Assembly (NCBI GenBank): GCA_036852015.1 | Contig: JAANDG010000024.1 | Coordinates: 372,001 to 436,000, forward strand | DNA: 64,000 bases | Direction: 5' to 3' | Source: Pelodera strongyloides | Taxonomy: Eukaryota; Nematoda; Chromadorea; Rhabditida; Rhabditidae | Shown: one piece after another, positions 22,701 to 33,994 of the stretch | Position numbering within the stretch: the stretch's first letter is position 1 | How the letters are laid out: every line of letters begins with the position of its first letter | Notes under the pieces: generated by a model | What the model was told of the DNA's origin: nothing | The model's database searches: none | The model's input: the letters and a program-made list of their open reading frames with translations, nothing else | Program-made: the position numbers and the translations under genes

Positions 22701-22868
22701 AAATAACTTTCTCAGTATTTGCTTTCTAGACCCGGAAAGCGTTCCATGGCTCTCGGACGTATGGGATTCCGCCCAGGAAAGAGATCAATGGCTTGGCGCC
22801 GACTGGCTTGTCTTGCCAGACGGCTACGCCGCCTGAGGCGTCTTTCCATACTTACGAAACGCCTGTAA
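19741..22868 (+). CDS. RPamide neuropeptide precursor (NLP-2/22/23 type), interrupted by an LTR element
   Basis: Exons: about 19741-19805 (VAAQDNYDQTDVEDFPENGV), then 20200-20326 continuing, after a 1.9-kb insertion, at 22238-22316, then 22730-22868. Removing the insertion and one copy of its 30-bp flanking repeat restores an in-phase exon (206 bp, phase 2), and exons 2+3 total 345 bp. The precursor has an acidic spacer, then three peptides bounded by KR and amidation glycines: SMALGRMGFRPG, SLALGRHAYRPG and SMALGRMGFRPG, each followed by KR. This is the C. elegans NLP-2/NLP-22/NLP-23 pattern (SMALGR-x-GFRPamide); nlp-22 is known to act in sleep-like quiescence. The C-terminal tail after SMAW is Arg/Leu-rich and coded by a dispersed palindromic repeat. 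The signal-peptide exon was not found. In this haplotype the frame stops in the LTR, so the gene is probably disabled. Confidence 0.85.
20297..20326 (+). repeat. Left copy of the 30-bp direct repeat flanking the LTR element
   Basis: Thirty identical bases (starting ATGTGGATATC, ending CATTCGATGG) occur here and at 22208-22237, immediately outside the two LTRs. Much longer than the usual 4-6 bp target duplication. Confidence 0.9.
20327..20905 (-). repeat. 3' LTR (left copy)
   Basis: 579 bp, seemingly identical to 21629-22207. On the minus strand the TATAAATA box is at 20771-20764 and the AATAAA at 20384-20379. Its outer end includes ATTATGGCGA beyond the likely LTR terminus (TTCA), i.e. spacer plus primer-binding bases. 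Confidence 0.92.
21012..21635 (-). CDS. Gag-like open frame of the LTR element
   Basis: 207 codons starting MATARQ, with the ATG inside the primer-binding site, running to a stop at 21012. The protein is very basic and charged (RREKDGLRRKFFSKKKSDM), then Ser/Asn/Asp-rich, and ends in an acidic stretch. No zinc knuckle, protease or polymerase motif is seen. It is probably the N-terminal remnant of a Gag left after deletion of the interior. Confidence 0.55.
   Translation of the reverse strand: MATARQEPIYKPLDRLGGLDHVSDQADTLKYDATALRNVTLLQNHSYSDLSSHTSKRREKDGLRRKFFSKKKSDMRRVNEKERMERARVSVSNRSNLSLDRSNSQLDDADNSSDKSTKQDQFQNKTVSYRTTRQGQKAKNVEINHDKEKMESKDIGNFKRVCSRLTNEINDGLEEYEYKIQLFVVENIENEFVIYIKQEVNNLPERC
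21629..22207 (-). repeat. 5' LTR (right copy)
   Basis: 579 bp. On the minus strand it starts TGTTGCGAC at 22207 with TATAAATA at 22073-22066. The primer-binding site overlaps and follows its inner end (about 21636-21620). Confidence 0.92.
22208..22237 (+). repeat. Right copy of the 30-bp direct repeat flanking the LTR element
   Basis: Identical to 20297-20326; the neuropeptide exon resumes directly after it with GKRSMALGR. Confidence 0.9.
22442..22457. repeat. G16 homopolymer
   Basis: Uninterrupted run of 16 G in the neuropeptide intron; length is prone to sequencing and slippage error. Confidence 0.95.
22812..22846. repeat. CAGACGGCTACGCCGCCTGAGGCG repeat copy in coding exon
   Basis: The palindromic repeat family seen at 19709 recurs inside the last neuropeptide exon, where it codes an Arg/Leu-rich tail (ARRLRRLRRLS). 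The flank CGTCTTTC and a later GAAACGYCTG are shared with the 37498 copy. Confidence 0.75.
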
Positions 22869-23472
22869 CGTAGATGAAAATCGAATAAAACACATCGTTC
22901 TTTTACATGAGAATATTCTAATTTGAGCTGCGGCACTCGTTTATACCCGTATCGGAACAGATTATTCTAATTATACTTCGAGGGCTAGCGCACACTACAG
23001 TTACTCATTTATATAATAAGAAGATTATATAAAGGAGAAGAGTTTAGTGGCTTGTTTCTATGTCCACAACGAAATCCTTTCATAAATAAAATTTCCTATT
23101 CACAATCGAAAGAGAAGATACAAATTATTTGCCTCTGGCGAGTTTCGAACCCACAGCAGCACACAACCTGTCGATAGCGTCTTCGTTTTGTCACCTATTT
23201 CTCAATTCCATAAGCGAGTGAGCCTGTTGGTAAAAGATACCACTTGTTGTCTTGTGATGTCAAAATAGAGTATGCAAACATGAAGAATACCAATTTTTAT
23301 CGAAAATATGAAGCAAAAAAAAGAATTATATTACAAGAGAAAAGTTCGAGCGCCATCCCACACGTTAGGTCGGTCGTGAAGGTATGCAAGTGTGAATGTG
23401 GGTGTTGGTCCTGCGGTATTCAAGTAGGATAATTAGGAATGTGATTTAGCGTGACTCTTAAATATTTTTCGA

Positions 23473-23548
23473 CTTCTGTAGACTTCGAAGTCGAATCGAC
23501 TTCGACTTCGACTTCAGCAATAACTTCGACTTCGACTTCGACGAAGTA
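23473..23548. repeat. GACTTC/GAAGTC hexamer repeat
   Basis: About ten copies of GACTTC, with an inverted GACTTCGAAGTC at the left end. Confidence 0.85.
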
Positions 23549-23645
23549 GGGAGTACAGGAGTGTGAAAACTAATGGTCAGATAATCAAGGGAAACATGAA
23601 CATTAAATCAAGGTTGAAAGACTGGGACGAGTAAGAAATACGTAC

Positions 23646-23805
23646 TGAACTTATCCAGAATATGTCCTTTCGGATCTTCTGGCCAGAAAATGTGAATCTT
23701 ACCGCAACGAAACGTCGTGCGCCGCCGAAAGTGAGTAAAATATTGGTCATCCGTGATGTCTCTTCCGTGATGTCTCTTAGTAGCCCCAGTTAAAAATGTT
23801 GGGCT
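23646..23805 (-). CDS. Candidate internal exon of an unidentified minus-strand gene
   Basis: Bounded by a GTTCAG acceptor and a GTACGT donor; open for 53 codons, including ITDDQYFTHFRRRTTFRCGK and HIFWPEDPKGHILDKF. The composition looks coding, but no partner exons or family were found. Confidence 0.35.
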
Positions 23806-24178
23806 CTGAACTTGCACTAGCATGCTTAAGTAGAACGAATAGAATATTGAACGAACTGTAAGGGCGGGAATAAAATTCACATCCTTGGACAAGTGTTGCA
23901 CTGGTGCTGCACTACACCCGACGAGACTATCAACTTCTACGAATTTCAATACAACTTCTTTCCGGCAACTGCTAACTTACCGCACAAGAAGATCAACACG
24001 ACACATGGGAAACAGCGGGCGTTGAAGTGAGGCTGAAGCAAGCAGCTGTCCGCTAAACCGATGTAAGTTTATCGAACTTATATAACAAATAAAAATCTAT
24101 TCAGTAAACTAAGAAAGTATGTTTCATGAAATGTAATGGTACTCTTATTAAACGAACCTCATCCTTGTCCTATTCAGA

Positions 24179-24345
24179 TGGAACAAAAATGTCATCCAAC
24201 ACGCTTCATCAACGAGGAGAGCCGCGATCCAAGCGAAGCACTTTGCCTGACAATAAAAAACGGCGAGCGCAGAAATAATCGCTTCATTCAACATCAAAGA
24301 AAAACAAAACTTCTAGCTCAATTTCTAAAGCTCAAACAATTCTAA
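24179..24345 (+). CDS. Candidate terminal exon, frame uncertain
   Basis: Follows a CTATTCAG acceptor. Two frames are plausible: one reads SSNTLHQRGEPRSKRSTLPD with a basic end and a stop at about 24276; the other reads from ATG through ESRDPSEALCLTIKNGERRN to a stop at 24345. No upstream exon was placed. Confidence 0.25.
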
Positions 24346-24525
24346 ATCAGTCTGTTAACGCAAAAAAAAAAAAATTTAATTCCTGTGGCGCGCGACGGTG
24401 CCGCAGGACTATCAACCCGTGAGAGACCTCTAACTAACTTACCCTATCGTGAACTAAGACGATAAATATTTAAGAGCCACGCGAAATCATATTCCTACTA
24501 AATTTCGAAACACGATCAACACCTC

Positions 24526-24621
24526 ATGTCGTGCAAGGCAGGAAGCCGGCGCTGGACTAGCACACACTACTCTATAAGTGTGGTACTCGAATTCGGCTGG
24601 AGCCCTAACACCTTCCATCCT
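24526..24621. repeat. 95-bp direct repeat, copy 1
   Basis: Runs from TGCAAGGCAGGAAGCCGGCG to the CCTTCCATCCTCC end. It is repeated at 24773-24867 with only a few differences (GTG/ATG, CGG/CAG). The two copies lie 247 bp apart. Confidence 0.85.
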
Positions 24622-24772
24622 CCTATCTATCTAAACTGCAAGTAACCTACATCTCTTCTCTAGAATTCCTCATAGTCAGTAGTAAAATATCAATATGTAT
24701 ATCCCCTCATAGAATACTTCATGTCATAATACTCAATTAGGAAAAAAAGAAGTGAATAAAATACGAAATATG

Positions 24773-24867
24773 ACGTGCAAGGCAGGAAGCCGGCGCTGGA
24801 CTAGCACACACTACTCTATAAGTATGGTACTCGAATTCAGCTGGAGCCCTAACACCTTCCATCCTCC
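24773..24867. repeat. 95-bp direct repeat, copy 2
   Basis: Second copy of the 24526-24621 segment. The sequences following the two copies differ, so only this block was duplicated. Confidence 0.85.
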
Positions 24868-25378
24868 ACACTTTTACACTTTTACAACACTGAAGAGGGT
24901 AAAATTATTTGGGAGGAATTTTGGTTCATGGATACTGAAAAATATTGGCACACCATTCGTAAATACTAGTCATTTCATCTCATTCGCACGAACCGTATTT
25001 CCCCCGTAAAACATTTTCAGTTCCGTAAAACATAAAAAAAAACAGTTTAGTTACTGTAGAAAAGATAAAACTGTTAAAAATAAAAATCGTGCGTGTTCAA
25101 AATAGTACCGCACGCGCGGTGTTTGGCCCCACCCGCCAAGTCCAAAGTGCGGCCGCCGCGCTAGCTTTATTTCTTTGCCATTTTTCAGCCTGTGTTTTTT
25201 TCGTCTTTGTTTTTGTCAGGTGTTCGTTAACTTTCAGTTTTGAAACGTAACAACGTAAAAAAAAATTTCGTTCACTTTTGTCTACTTACGGAACTATTGT
25301 GTGTCTTCGGGAGTCCAACCTATCTAGTATAACATACTTTTTCGAGGTTAACTTCACCAACTTTGTTCCAGAAGTTAA

Positions 25379-28300
25379 ATGTCGGCAAAGAATAATTCCA
25401 CGAAAGTCACGAAGGAGGGAGACACTAGATCCCCCAAAAATGTGAGTTTCGTCAGTCAATGGTGCAATCGTACAATCAGAAGCATTGAAGATTAAGTTCG
25501 GAAAGTGTTTCCTCTAATTCATAACTTATATATAAATACTTTATTTCACAGAATTGCAAAGTAAAGTGCTCGGAGAGCCGAAAGACAAAAAAGCAATAAT
25601 ACACCAAAAAAAAACAAGCAACGAAAAAACACGAACATTGAGTGAGAAAATGGAATATATAAATTTTATTCAAGCACCTCTTCTCTACTTTTGTTCATTA
25701 CATAAGTTCTAGTTAGTTGTTTGTAATGTGCTGGCTCACGCCGCGAGCACTAATATAGTGAAACTTTTCTTGAATTATCTGCTGGTTTGTTTTATTTTAT
25801 TTTTTACAGGTTGAGGGCAAAGGCGCTCCGTATTCGTGTAGCAGGCGTGATCGACATCGCTATAAGAAACCAAACGTACCTCGTCCGAAGTTTGAAGAAT
25901 CGACCGATCCTGAGGAGGAGTATAGAATTAAGGTGCTGAATCAAGCATCAGTGTCATCATCCAATCACCTGCAGTAAGTTTCTGTTCAGTTCCATTCATG
26001 TGTGAATATTATATTATTCATTATTAATATTATCATATTGGGAGCTGGGATCCGCAGGCCATTTTTAATCGTTGCTCGTTTCTTCTTTCTATTCACTGTT
26101 TGTTGAATAGCGAAGTGTAACTATGTTAGATTAGTTTCTGTCTTCTAGCCCATATTTATTGCTCCTCATATTTTAGAAATTTTGCAACTGCCGCCCTCAA
26201 CGCCGATTTACCACCATGTCTTGCCGCACAGTACTCAATGAATGCGTGCCTTCTTTATCCAAAGAAATCAGACGATAATAGGCTTCCACCAGGTATGTGA
26301 AAATATTATATATCACGTATTATTTCGAAGGTTCAGCAATCCAGAACCCCTATTTATTTGCTGAATTAGCAGATGGGCACCTCAGGGATATCATGTTTGT
26401 AAAGGTTCCGTCAAGTTGATAATTCCGTGTCATGTATTTCGAGTGCCGACAATCGAAAATAATATAGCAGTACGCTACGACATTACTGTTGTGTTAATGG
26501 TGACCTCCTGTGTGTTACAAGAAGTAGTTCTAGTGTATGTCTGTAGTTGCCAATGTTTATCCTTTTTTTGTCTTGGCTGTGCGGTCAGGTCAATGTTACT
26601 CTACCAGTCTGAATGGGTAGCGGTTCCTACGGGTACATGGTGCTTTTCTGATTTTTTTTTCAGCGTTTTATTAATTACCATTCACCTTTCACTTAACGTT
26701 TAATAAGTACTTATATTTTAGTTTCATCACAAACAAGCTCTGTACGATGTCCTCATTGTGCCATGTCATGGACAAGATCACGGTCGTTTCGATTGAAAAT
26801 TGTTCAAGGAAAGAATGGGCAGCGGTTCCTACGGGTACATGGTGCTTTTCTGATTTTTTTTTCAGCGTTTTATTAATTTAAATTTCCCTCAATAATATTG
26901 TTTCTTATTTGAACTATTTGGGACAAATAAGTATATATGTATGTGGTTGATTGGGTTGAACCTTGTATTAAACATGTATAAACAAGATAAATACTCAAAA
27001 CAAAACAACCCTGTTTTGAAAATGTCAAAGCTTTAATAATGAATGTTTGCTTTAATAATGAATGTTCAGTCAATATGCGAGTCATGTGGATTCCGTGTTT
27101 CGTGTGAAATGACGAATGTTGAAGAAAGTTTTGGAACTGGATCCACCAAGAAAAAGGTGCATTTTATATTGTTTATGATGCTTATTTATATTATCCTTCC
27201 TTTACCTTTTTTATAGTATATTTGCGTTCACAGCTATCAATTGTATTATTTATTATTCTAGCAGACGGGCTGAACATACCAACATACTTCTCGTTCCTGT
27301 CCTCCTTAGTATTTATTCTATAACATTTTTGTCAAAATGTCATTATTATTAATTGTTTGTTCCAGTCAACGGATACGTCGACGTCTAGGAGTCTTTTCAC
27401 TGGAAAAGGTGGGTTCTTATAAAATGTCAATACGTGTAATATAGTATGTGTATGTGTGCAATGTACAACTTGTTTGTTATGAGAAGCTGACTACGTGGGT
27501 CGTGGGTCTTAGTTAGGATTTATGATTAATAAATAATTAATACGGCGATCGTTCTAGTTCTCCCTTGTTTCGAATTTTCGAGTCGACTGATTTAGGCAGT
27601 AGCTTTGATGATTGTTTTGGGTCATTCATTGACGTAGTTGGTAGTTATTACGACGAATTATTACTATTATTATCATTGTCAGGAGACGCTGGGCTGAATA
27701 CAAGCCGCCTATCAATGTTGATGGAATTAGAAGAACGGGAGAAGAAGAACTCGTCATCATTAGGAGGATTTCTACAGGCATGCCTTTCTGATTCGGTATG
27801 ATTTCCTGCTTCTTTTTTCTTTTCATTTCTCTTTGCAAGGAACCTCAGAACTAACAGTGAACTAGCGTCAACTTGATTAACTAAAAAACCTACGTGAAAC
27901 ATTGATGTTTGAGGTTTTATTTTGACGAGGAACTTGCTTTTTTGTTACTAAAGCGATGCGGCACGTGTTCTTTGTGTGAAATTACGACATACTATTTGCA
28001 TATTAAGTGGGAACGCCAACGCAGTTGTCCTGTGTGTTCTTTTCAAAAACCATGTGCAAACGACTTGATAAGTACGCTGTTTAGGGCCTCCAGTCTCCAT
28101 AACCTAGGCGTTCTCCGATCTCATACCTTTGTATATTTGTGCAATTATCATTTTAGACTGATATTCCGGTGTTCACTCCTCCGAAGAAGCCATCCAAGGC
28201 ATCGTCAACCACAAAACTGTTTACTTCGACCCCGAATAGCGGTGAGCTTTGTTTTCTTGTAGCCGTTCTGGTTATTTAAAGCGGCATGTTATGTAGTTTT

Positions 28301-28581
28301 CGAGTGATAACGTGGATAAATAGTAGTCGGAGAGTTGCAAGTGTACACCCTTCTGTTCATTATTGGCACACAATACAATGGAACTTCAAACCCATGTTAA
28401 AGTAAACTAGAAAACAAATTATCCTGGACTGGGAATGGTCCCCAAATGATGGAAGGGCGTAGTGGTAGGCAGTCAGGTGGTATGTTGTATACTTTCAATA
28501 TTTTCAGTTAAACGAAAGGAGCGTGATGTGAAACGGTCGAAGCTGATGAACTTCTTTGCTCAACAGGATTCGAAAAAGTAA
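25379..28581 (+). CDS. C18orf21 (UPF0711)-like zinc-ribbon protein, 285 aa, nine exons
   Basis: Exons: 25379-25441, 25810-25973, 26177-26292, 26722-26834, 27070-27156, 27366-27408, 27683-27795, 28157-28241, 28508-28581. All phases agree and the total is exactly 286 codons including stop. The ATG lies eight bases after TTTGTTCCAG, a likely trans-splice site. Visible parts: a basic N-terminus, a helical segment (AALNADLPPCLAAQYSMNAC), a four-cysteine zinc ribbon split over two exons (VRCPHCAMSW and CESCGFRVSC), a Ser/Thr linker (TDTSTSRSLFTGK), a conserved-looking motif SSLGGFLQACL, and a lysine-rich end (KRSKLMNFFAQQ). The order and spacing match human C18orf21, which recent work (from memory) links to RNase MRP. 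The match is by eye, so another C4 zinc-ribbon family remains possible. Confidence 0.7.
26606..26672 (+). repeat. Partial duplication of an exon end plus donor
   Basis: About 65 bp (GCGGTTCCTACGGGTACATG through CAGCGTTTTATTAATT) recurs at 26816-26877, where it contains the 3' end and donor of exon 4 of the C18orf21-like gene. This upstream copy lies in the preceding intron and is probably inert. Confidence 0.85.
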
Positions 28582-31500
28582 ACAAAAACAAGACAGTCAG
28601 TTCATCATTTTTGTTGTTTGTTGTTTTGTTTCTAGAATTCTAGATATATTTTAAGTATTCAATTTTCTTCTTTTCTTGCATAGTCTTTTAAGTTCGCTAA
28701 TTTCGTTCTATTCGCAATTCGAATTTTTTGTGTGGTATAATGTATTTGTTTTAGTCAATTATCTAGCCAAACGCTTTTTTTTTCGTTTAATAATTAGTTT
28801 GTTATGGGATTGTTTAATTGTTATTGTTATCCGTTATTGTTGTTTGTTGTACTTTCACCTGGGTGTATTTTATTATTACCCATCTAGTTGGAAGTTGAAT
28901 GTTACTTTATACAGTTTATACTAAAATAAAGTGATCTTGAGAATATTTAGTTGTCTCATATAATATATATGAACTTACCGGTTACTCTACCAGTCCAGTC
29001 TATATCGTTCATCGAACTCTTTGTTTTGGATGTTCAATGTTTTATGTTTTCTTAGGATTCTGTGACAGTGACTTTTTTTTTCGTATTATTTTATCGTCTT
29101 GATGTCACTTTTTATATTCTTTTATTTCTTTTTTGATTTATTAATTAACTTGCTAATTGTAAGTCTATTTTCAGTGCGGCCGATACATCCGTTTGGGCCC
29201 CTCGAAATTCGAGAGTGTGTTTGGAAAGTGTGCACTGGTTGGACACGTGCGTTACATTTTTTCGAACCATTTCGAGCCGTGTATATCGTTTGCCGATTGT
29301 GACTATAACTATACACGAAAATTCATTAATTTAGCCAAAAATGGTTCATATTGTTCCCCTGTAATTGTAATATGTTTGTCTGCGTATCTTTACCATATCG
29401 TATTGACGTCATATCCGCTCGAAGGAGCAAGAAAAATTCGTCTCGCTTCTCTCAAAACACTTTTTTTCACCGGTGCCTGTGTTGTTTTTGCTCTATCATC
29501 ATTCATCTTCTCTGTCTCGACATTCTCGTTTCTCTCTCGAGCATCGTGCTCCTTGTTACTTATCTGTTTGTAATAGCTCTCCTAGTGAATCACTCTCTAA
29601 ACATTGCCTTGGTTAGAAGGAAATGTTGATCCCAAGTCCCAAGTTCTGCTAGATGCTAGAGGTTAGAAACACACACAATATGACTAGACTATACTGTTTT
29701 GTCTTATCGGTTTGCCAAACAACGTGAAGAATCTATTTACGTACGTACTTAAAATTCGTTACGATGATATTCATTTTTCCTGGTCTCGTAGTCTGTAGTC
29801 TCCAAATTCCAGCTTATGAATACTGTACTGGTAATCGACCAGTGAGCAAGTCTTTGGCAAGTACGCAAGTAGGCAATCCATACTTTTAATCTGTGGTGTA
29901 TGAGGCAAGGCTGCTACCGCTGTCGTACGTCATTCACATGTATTGAGTTTCATAAATAAACGCCTCCCTTCTGTGGTTCGTGTTTGCCGATGCCGAAACA
30001 TGCTCTGGCCCAGAGTTCACCTTTTTTGTTTAACTCATTATTCAACATCGTTTATACTTTATACCTTTATTTCTTTTTTTTCTCTATTTCCTTTTTCACT
30101 TGTGAGACTGCAAACAGTGGAACATTTTTCATTTACCTTCCTTTTCTTTTCTTTCTAAAGAGGCGCTTTCAAGTGCTCTGACTCGGGCCGTACTGTACTC
30201 GGACTGTAAGAATAGTATTTCTTCCTGGTTCAAAGTGTTCTTCACCTTCACTCATCAGTCAGCTTCAGTCAACGATTTTCTAATAATACATACGTTTGCG
30301 TATTTACTTTTTGGCATTGTACTGTGCAGCTGACCTGACGGTGACGAGATTAAAAGATTCGAAAAAAAAAGACAAGAAGGACTCAAGTCGGAATCTGGAA
30401 TGGAATTGCAACTCGTGTCCTCCGATCTCTTTTTAACTACAGTATACTTGTACTGTGGTCAAGGCGTTGGCTTTTTCTGGCCTTGAATTGGAGAATATGC
30501 TCGGTTTGTGAGAAATGACCTCTCTTTCGTTGTCCGTTCGGCATATCTATCCTATCACTGGTCACTCCCTCTCCGTAGAGCTCTCTCCGTATGCATTAGA
30601 TATGTATATCCCTTCTCTCTCTTTCTGTCTCTGTGTTCTTTATCTAAATTGTCCCCTTCTCTCTCTCTATCCTCTCTCTTCATCTCTTCATCTCTCACCC
30701 CATATCTCTTTTCTGGCCTGCACACTGTGCATACCATTGACCTTGAATGCATCGTGTCGAATTGAGGTTGTTATCCGTCTTATCCTTACCTTTCCTGACT
30801 GCCTCTCCCTTTACTTTATTTAGTTGTAGTTTATAGTGCATTTATCTGAATTTGCATACTGTGTTGTGAATTATTCTAAACTAGTCTGTCTCGTCTCCGG
30901 TCTTGAAACTGTTATTTCAAGCAAGGAGCAAGGCTTCTTCGGTCGTGTTTACTATTGTGGAAATTATATGTCAAATGTCTCCCTTTTAATTTGCTATTTT
31001 TTGGGAGGTTCTCTCGTTCTCTGCACTTGTATGTTTGTTTTGTTTATTATTTTTTTAGTTCAGTTTATTTATTTCCATTTTCAGTAAATGCTGCTGCGGT
31101 ATAGTCGGAATCCAGTGCAACAATTGTAACGACTCAAAAAGGATCTGCAAGCAACAAAAAGGTTAGTATTGATATATTATGAAAAGATCACTGAATGTCC
31201 ATAATGCAATAAGAAACCTGGGGTAACGGTACTATAACTAGGTACGTAGATATGCGCAAGAGCGCCAGGGTTGGGACGTTTTGTGATTTACTTTTTACTG
31301 TCTTGTAGCTTGTAGAGTGACTTCTTATTTGTTCTTCTACTTCTATGTTTCTAACTATGGTTTGTTGAATAGGATTATTTGTGTTCGTGGGTGTTGTGTT
31401 TAAATGATCCGTATCCCCAAGTCTGTCACATAGAGATAGTCCTTTCTTGTCTCCCCGTCTCAATCATTGAGAGAAACTTTGTCTCACCTTTCGCGTCGAG

Positions 31501-33994
31501 CGATCATAAAAACTGATCAAGACCTGTTTCTAATCTGCCGTAGGTTCAATAAGAAGACGGAAAATTTGTTTTATATCACGATCGATCATATGAGCTATAG
31601 TAATAATGTTATAGCAATAATTATGGATTAGGATTGAAATGTAGATTTAACGTTTTGTTTCGATTTCAGTATAGTACCTTTAACTGCTGAATTGTACGAA
31701 TTTTCTTTCGTTCGTTACTTCGTTTACAAGGCTGCGTTATGTAGTTTCACAACTTTCTCAAGTGCAATTAATAATTTTCATGGTTGCCTTCCTTATTTCC
31801 TTATTTCGTTGCACTGTTCTTTTGTTCTTTATGATGCAGGGCGGCTTTGCCCCTGACTTGCGATGCGATCGTTATAGTTAGAGTCCAGATTCTGCGTGAT
31901 AGTAAAGCTATTATTATGCTGGTTGTGATATGCACTTTGGCGGTTGGTTGTACCAGTTTTGGCAACGATTTTACAGCGCCCCCACTATTAAATACCGAAT
32001 AATAGCCTTGGCTAGGGTATGAATTCTCTGCGTCTCTCGGTGTTTACTAGATGTATAATGTCGTATGGCTATCTCACAAGTAATGATAATATAGTTTATT
32101 TATTGTCCAATCTAGCTTCTTGTTATTGCAATTGTGTTATGGTCTTGTTTCGGTCATTATTTACAAGAATAATTTACAATTAGTTAGCACCTGCATGTGT
32201 AAACTTATTTTGAACTTGAACTTGTATTACTTTGTATTATTTTTCGATTTGCGGGGTATTATGATATGATTATGATGTAGTTTTTTGGGCGCGTAAAATG
32301 TAAATCTATAGAATATATTAATAAATATTAGGTTACGAAACCGTGAAATTGATTTATAGGCCGTGGGCGCGTATAGTGTACGTACAGAGCATATAACCAA
32401 CGTGAATAGCAATATTTTGACTGCGTATTTTTAGTTTAGAGCCTTTCTGGGTCAAAACAACGGATTCTATTCTGTATTCTTATGGTTTCCCCTTATCTTA
32501 TCGGTATGATTTCTAGGCTGTTGGCTGTTCATACTTATTTACCCCTGATTATTCTGAATTCTGAACTATTGTTAGTGCTGGAATTCTAACGTGTATTGAT
32601 TTTTTGTATCATAATGTAATAGGTGTAGGGTATAATTGTCCTAAAAGTGCTTTTTCGATGTTTTGAATATTCTAATAATAGTTTGTTATGTCTGTTCGAA
32701 GTTCACTTTTGTACTCCTGAATCCGAAAGCATATTTGTTTGGTTTGCTGTGAGCAAATATTGTACTTTTACTTTTATTCTGCTATTCTGTACTTATCTTC
32801 AAACAAATACCACCTCCCCATATTTTTTTCTTGAAAAACGTTACCCATTTCTTTTCAAAATTTCACCCTTTTGTATTTCTTTTAATTTCAGTTTCGGGTT
32901 TTCATGTACTGAGGTTTTTTGTATTGTATTACTATTGTGTCTTTTTCTTAGTCCTTCTTTTATGCGCAAAATGTGCTAAACCCATTTGTTCATTTTTTTT
33001 CAAGGTAGTCTTGTTATTCCTTTTTAAAATAAGGCAATAAATAACTTATCCGCGGACCTATGCTGTGTGGTTCTCTGTGGCGTTAGGCCTTCTTACGATG
33101 ATTGGTGATATGCTGGATTTGGTAGTTGTTTAGTTTGTAATTGCAAAAAGGTCTCATAGTCATTTGGCATGTTCTTTATCTTTTTCCTTTTTCGCATTTC
33201 GTAGTAAGAAATAAGGTCATATTGATTATTGATAGTTGCGTAATTCTTATCGTCGTGTCTTATGTCTAGTTTGACTAACAGTCACCAACCCGAATAGCAC
33301 TGTTGCACTGTATGAACTATGAGTCACATACTTATTCCAGTTCTCATTTTTTTTACATCTTCACATTCAAGTAGAGTTTCTATGTTTACAGCTGGTAATA
33401 TTTAATATTCTTTTTTATTTTGAGCTTTTTTTGTAGCCTCTACTACATCCATAATAGTTTCACTAGTACCTATTGTTTGTGTTTTACCGCTGACTTTAAA
33501 CAAACAAGAGAGCGTGGTTACCTTTCTATTTATTTTGGTTAAATTACTTCTTATTGATCTGTTTGTTTGTGATTTGTGAAAGTTAATACTATTTCTCCGT
33601 CTCCACAGTTGTTGGCAACACATTGTGGTTTTATGCTGAGCTGATAGCCTAGCCTAGTTTATTTTGATTTATACCCTCCTCCTCCTCTTCTACAAGAATC
33701 CCGCGTGATTTATGTTTCTGAATTCGTGGTTTCTTTTAGTGGTGTTTGTATTTTGTATTACCAACTAGGATTTAAATATTGTACCTTTATGTCACAAGTT
33801 CTTGTGTATAAATGGATGAAAAGTGGTTTTGATTTATTATATTTAAATTCCATAATACTAATCAATAATAATCTTTATTGGTCAATATAGATGAGGCAAA
33901 AAATGTGAACTAGTTTTAGTTTGTGAATGACCAAAGATGTCAGTGCAGTAATTAGTATGTTACATTATTGTGTAATGTTCTTGTTTCAGCAGTC
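28582..33994. other. 5.4-kb T-rich intergenic or 5'-intron region
   Basis: Strongly T-rich on the plus strand, with CT-rich runs (for example 30610-30700). One long open frame (29175-29573) follows a TTTTCAG acceptor and begins CGRYIRLGPSKFESVF; it ends in a hydrophobic, T-rich-coded tail and is not recognised. No other gene is supported. The flippase promoter and any 5' UTR exon should be here. Confidence 0.4.

Larger units (their letters stand above)
22869..25378. other. Intergenic region with repeats and weak exon candidates
   Basis: Holds a tRNA-like remnant on the minus strand (about 23130-23210, with GGGTTCGAAACTC), a GACTTC hexamer array, two candidate exons (listed separately) and a 95-bp duplicated segment. 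No complete gene is evident. Confidence 0.4.

Noticed and set aside
29175..29573. Long open frame starting CGRYIRLGPSKFESVF after an acceptor
   Set aside because: No homology recognised, T-rich hydrophobic tail, and the opposite strand is also open over part of it; mentioned under the region entry only.
31085..31161. Cysteine-rich open piece (KCCCGIVGIQCNNCNDSKR) after a TTTTCAG acceptor
   Set aside because: Only 25 codons, no partner exon or family; chance cannot be excluded in this T-rich region.
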